This document shows, in pieces, positions 31,959 to 34,488 of a stretch of 34,488 bases of DNA. Origin of the DNA: an uncultured Phycisphaerales bacterium (GTDB taxonomy: Bacteria; Planctomycetota; Phycisphaerae; WQYP01); assembly GCA_903868035.1 (NCBI GenBank), contig CAIPTQ010000061.1, forward strand, positions 1-34,488. The letters run 5' to 3'. The position numbers and the translations under genes are program-made. Within the stretch, counting starts at the first letter, position 1; each line of letters opens with the position of its first letter. The notes beneath the pieces were generated by a model, which was given only the letters and a program-made list of their open reading frames with translations, did not search any database and was not told the DNA's origin.

Positions 31959-31986
31959 GAAGTCGGAAGTCGGAAGGCGGAAGGTG
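31959..31986. repeat. Heptamer array GAAGTCG
   Basis: Four units (GAAGTCG twice, GAAGGCG, GAAGGTG) lie between the sigma factor start and the end of the alpha-2-macroglobulin fragment. The unit has no stop codon. Confidence 0.85.
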
Positions 31987-31997
31987 GGTGGGGGGGC

Positions 31998-32471
31998 TCA
32001 ACCTCCGGTGATCTCGAGGTTTGTGGGTGGGGTTGAGGCGCGGTTTTCGGGTTTGTAGTATTCGTAGATGGTGGCGGCGGGGGACTGCACATTTGCCGGC
32101 ATGAGGGCGTGGAGTCGGTAGGGGAGCGCCAGGGCCGGGCCGGGGTTGAGGGCGCGGAGGTAGACGATGATCTGGCGGTTGGTGACCTGATATTTTTCGA
32201 TGGCACCTTTTTGCTGCAGGGCGTCAAAGGAGGCGGTGTCGGCGGAGAAGCCCGGGGGAATGGGGAGGTCGGCGATGATCATGGGGAGGCCTTGGGTGGT
32301 GTTGTTCTGCAGGGTCGCGACGACGGGGAGAATGTCGCCCAAGGCGAGGCGTGTGCGGGGATAGTCCAGGGTGATGTCGAGGTCGCGCTGGGGGGGAGGC
32401 GGGAGTGTGCCGGGGAGGTTGTAGTGGAGCGTGACCTGATAGGCGACATCGGCGGCTCCGCGGTTGAGGAG
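31998..32471 (-). pseudogene. C-terminal fragment of an alpha-2-macroglobulin-family protein
   Basis: The frame encodes the last 157 residues: NRGAADVAYQVTLHYNLPG, LALGDILPVVATLQNN, DLPIPPGFSADTASFDALQQ, NRQIIVYLRALNPGPALALP and VQSPAATIYEYYKPENRA. This is the end domain of bacterial alpha-2-macroglobulins, large periplasmic or surface protease traps of about 1500-1900 residues. Upstream the frame meets a TAG at 32472 and then the IS B end at 32482. The other side of the IS shows no alpha-2-macroglobulin sequence. The thioester region is missing, so no function is expected. Confidence 0.8.
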
Positions 32472-32481
32472 CTAGCAAAAG

Positions 32482-33985
32482 GGGTCAAACATGAATGGCG
32501 TTAAGTTAAGCCATAAGTCGTTTTGCATCATATAGTTATCATTATTCATGTAAATGCATTTGCGCAAAAGTGAACCTCCTGCGATGATGGTGGGTGACTA
32601 AACCATTCACCTCAACACAAGGAGGTCACGGATGACCACTATCGCCGCGGAGGTTCGCCGGCTCAAGGGCCGGCTGCCGGATTTGCTTTCCCCGACGTTG
32701 ATCGCGGGGCTGTTGCGGAAGCTGCCGCAGACGTTTCGCCGGCGTCTGCTCACGCCGGTGCTGGTCATCCAACTGCTGGTGTTGCGCGTGCTGCAGGCCA
32801 ATACCGCCTATGCCCACCTGCCGCACCTGGCCCAGGTTTCGTTCACGCCCTCGGCGTTCTGCCAGGCGCTGGCGCGGCTGCCGCTGGAGTTGCTCCAGGC
32901 GCTGCTGACGGCCGTGGGCGCCAGCGTCGATCAGAACGCGCCGACGGCCGCCGACCTATTCGTCGGCCATCGGGTGCTGCTGGCCGACGCCGTATGCGTA
33001 TCCATGCCCGACACCCCGGCCCTGGCGGCCCGGTACGGCTATGCCGCCGGGCAAAAGCCGGGGCTGGGTTTTCCCGTCGCCAAGCGCATGGTGCTGCTGG
33101 ATCTGTCCACCGGTTTGCTCCGCCGGGTGCTGACGAATCCCTATCGCACCCACGAGCTGTCCCAGGCCCGCAAGCTGCATCCCGAATTGCAGGCCGGGGA
33201 CATTCTGGTGGGCGACCGGGCCTATTGTTCCTTCGTCCATCTGGTGCTGCTGGTGGCCCAAGGGTGTCACGGCCTATTTCGCGCCCACCAGCGGGTATTG
33301 TGGAACTTTGCGGCCCGGAGCCGGAACTCCGGCACCAGCCTGCAGGCACGAATCGTCCAAGCGCTGGGGCGTGCGGATCGGCTGGTTATCTATCGCAAGC
33401 CCAGGACGCGTCCGGTATGGATCAACGCCGAAGATTATGCCGCACTGCCCGCGGAACTCACGGTGCGCGAGTTGCGTTATCACGTCACCCAGCAAGGGTT
33501 CCGGAGCCACGAGGTCATGCTGGTGACCACGCTGCTGGATCCGGGGAAATATTCCCGGAGCGAACTGGCGCGGCTCTACGGCCTGCGCTGGCAGATTGAA
33601 ACCCAGTTCTGCCATCTCAAGAGCACCCTGGGCATGGCGGTGCTCAAAGGCAAGAGCGTGGCCATCATCGCCCGCGAAATCCTGGCCTATGTGCTGGTGT
33701 ACAATCTGGTGGCCCGCGAAATCCGCCATGCCGCCGCCCGGCAAAACGTGGCGCCCGACCGCATCAGTTTTATCGATGTGGTGCGCTGGCTGTTGGCCGG
33801 CATGAGACCCGGCATGCAGTTGCTTATCAACCCCCTGCGTCCCGGCCGATTTGAACCCCGCGCCCGCAAACGACGGGCGATTAACTACCCGTATATGACG
33901 CGAACCAGGGAGGTCATGCGAAAGGAAATGATGCAAACTCCGAAATAATCAAAGCCGCTAACTTAACGCCATTCGCGTATGACCC
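32482..33985 (+). mobile_element. IS4-family insertion sequence B (about 1.5 kb)
   Basis: The ends share GGGTCA then, after six variable bases, GAATGGCGTTAAGTTA: the inner 16 are identical and the outer part differs at a few positions. Outer limits at GGGTCA (32482) and TGACCC (33985) are my reading. No target duplication is visible, which fits a rearranged site. It carries one transposase gene and is unlike IS A. Confidence 0.8.
32632..33948 (+). CDS. IS4-family transposase, IS B
   Basis: The 438-residue protein starts at an ATG 6 nt after AAGGAGG. Catalytic residues are visible: Asp in LLADAVCVSMPD, Asp in LVGDRAYCSF, and Glu in the Y-x2-R-x3-E-x6-K signature (YGLRWQIETQFCHLK). The C-terminus is basic (FEPRARKRRAINYPYMTRTR). 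The frame is intact. It resembles the IS4 group with an N-terminal helical domain (TPSAFCQALARLPLELL) and is only distantly like the transposase at 28855. Confidence 0.93.
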   Translation: MTTIAAEVRRLKGRLPDLLSPTLIAGLLRKLPQTFRRRLLTPVLVIQLLVLRVLQANTAYAHLPHLAQVSFTPSAFCQALARLPLELLQALLTAVGASVDQNAPTAADLFVGHRVLLADAVCVSMPDTPALAARYGYAAGQKPGLGFPVAKRMVLLDLSTGLLRRVLTNPYRTHELSQARKLHPELQAGDILVGDRAYCSFVHLVLLVAQGCHGLFRAHQRVLWNFAARSRNSGTSLQARIVQALGRADRLVIYRKPRTRPVWINAEDYAALPAELTVRELRYHVTQQGFRSHEVMLVTTLLDPGKYSRSELARLYGLRWQIETQFCHLKSTLGMAVLKGKSVAIIAREILAYVLVYNLVAREIRHAAARQNVAPDRISFIDVVRWLLAGMRPGMQLLINPLRPGRFEPRARKRRAINYPYMTRTREVMRKEMMQTPK

Positions 33986-34008
33986 AATATGGCATCCAGG
34001 CGTTTGCC

Positions 34009-34027
34009 TTTGACTTTCAGAGCCGCG
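34009..34027 (-). repeat. 19-nt match to the MITE in the GH20 gene
   Basis: On the minus strand CGCGGCTCTGAAAGTCAAA is identical to 6984-7002, and the next bases are similar (GGCAAAC against TGCAATC). It is probably a fragment of the same repeat family. The region 33986-34208 holds no gene I can support. Confidence 0.6.
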
Positions 34028-34208
34028 GTAGTGTCGCCGAATCCGTAATGCACCTCCGGCGGCGGATTCGGCGGTACAACCCTTGGCGGGCGGGCCGGGG
34101 TTGTTACAATGAACCCATCAGCCGGCGCGCCGGAGGCGCTGCCGGGGATTGACGTACCCTCGCGCGCGGCAGGCGGAGCTCGCCCGCGCGGCTCGGAGTC
34201 TCTCGACG

Positions 34209-34488
34209 GTGAGTGAACCGGTTCTATCGGCTCCGGCGGCCAGCACGGCTCCTGCCGCCCCCCCACCCCCTCCCCCACCCGCCCTCCAGTTGGTGCGCCT
34301 GCCCGTGGACAAATCCCAGCTCGCCGTCGCCTTCCTCCGCGCCCGTTCCCGGGGCGTCATGGACCTCATCGCCCATTTCTGGGAGGGCCTCGCCCAGACC
34401 CCCCCGCTCCAGCGCCCGGACCTCCACCTGGTCGTGGCCGCGGCCATAGCAACTGATGATGTACATATAAACATATCACAACTTGACC
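34209..34488 (+). CDS. Unrecognised protein, N-terminal part only
   Basis: A GTG at 34209 opens 93 codons that run off the window. An Ala/Pro-rich start (APAAPPPPPPPALQL) is followed by LVRLPVDKSQLAVAFLRARS, RGVMDLIAHFWEGLAQTPPL and QRPDLHLVVAAAIATDDVHI, which read as helical, ordered protein. The start is uncertain; ATG at 34357 is the first ATG. TACAAT at 34105 may be a -10 box. The last 45 bases are AT-rich. I do not recognise a family. Confidence 0.45.
   Translation, partial: MSEPVLSAPAASTAPAAPPPPPPPALQLVRLPVDKSQLAVAFLRARSRGVMDLIAHFWEGLAQTPPLQRPDLHLVVAAAIATDDVHINISQLD

Noticed and set aside
5153..31986. CRISPR-like array made of the scattered repeats
   Set aside because: Units are 7-8 nt in direct tandem, with no spacers and no cas genes.
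34109..34216. A 35-codon frame starting at ATG 34109 behind TACAAT
   Set aside because: It is short, without a ribosome binding site, and its peptide looks like translated repeat DNA.

Overview
The window looks like chromosomal DNA of a GC-rich, Gram-negative, flagellated bacterium, most probably a planctomycete of the Phycisphaerae type. This placement is an inference. It rests on an ECF-like sigma factor fused to a membrane anchor and an extra domain, an FHA domain fused to a GspE/PilB-type ATPase, an N-terminal zinc-ribbon membrane protein, alpha-2-macroglobulin remnants, many glycoside hydrolases and abundant short repeats. Coding density is high, most starts have GGAGG-like ribosome binding sites, and no tRNA, rRNA or CRISPR array was seen.

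Layout. 1-2448 (minus): the 5' part of an ADP-heptose:LPS heptosyltransferase and an anion:cation symporter-type MFS transporter. 2627-8085 (plus): a secreted GH51 alpha-L-arabinofuranosidase, a GH20-like hexosaminidase, a secreted SGNH hydrolase and a lipoprotein stub; with the divergent transporter this looks like a plant or microbial glycan-use locus. 8121-10897: a palindromic repeat, an orphan HicB-like antitoxin and ComEC (minus). 11002-13945 (plus): a compact lutABC lactate-oxidation operon with a terminator, followed by RlmN (14254-15420). 15403-21382: a coiled-coil lipoprotein, a zinc-ribbon/multi-TM protein and the FHA-GspE ATPase. 21553-25143 (minus): two paralogous flagellin genes.

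25144 to the end is an accessory zone: an IS110 transposase, a Wzz-like chain-length protein, two different IS4-family elements, a sigma factor whose 3' end is broken by two stop codons, an alpha-2-macroglobulin C-terminal fragment cut off at an IS, and the start of an unrecognised gene.

The most unusual signal is the repeat ecology. Arrays of 7-nt units (plus one of 8-nt units) recur across the window, both between genes and inside reading frames. Arrays found inside genes use units that are open in the frame read, giving peptides of the SKLETRN type, while units that contain stop codons occur only between genes. At least three other families are present: a 122-bp TIR element that supplies the C-terminus and stop of the GH20 gene, a pair of about 92-bp palindromic elements, and a 68-bp hairpin. 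The GH20 gene alone carries five repeat-derived segments.
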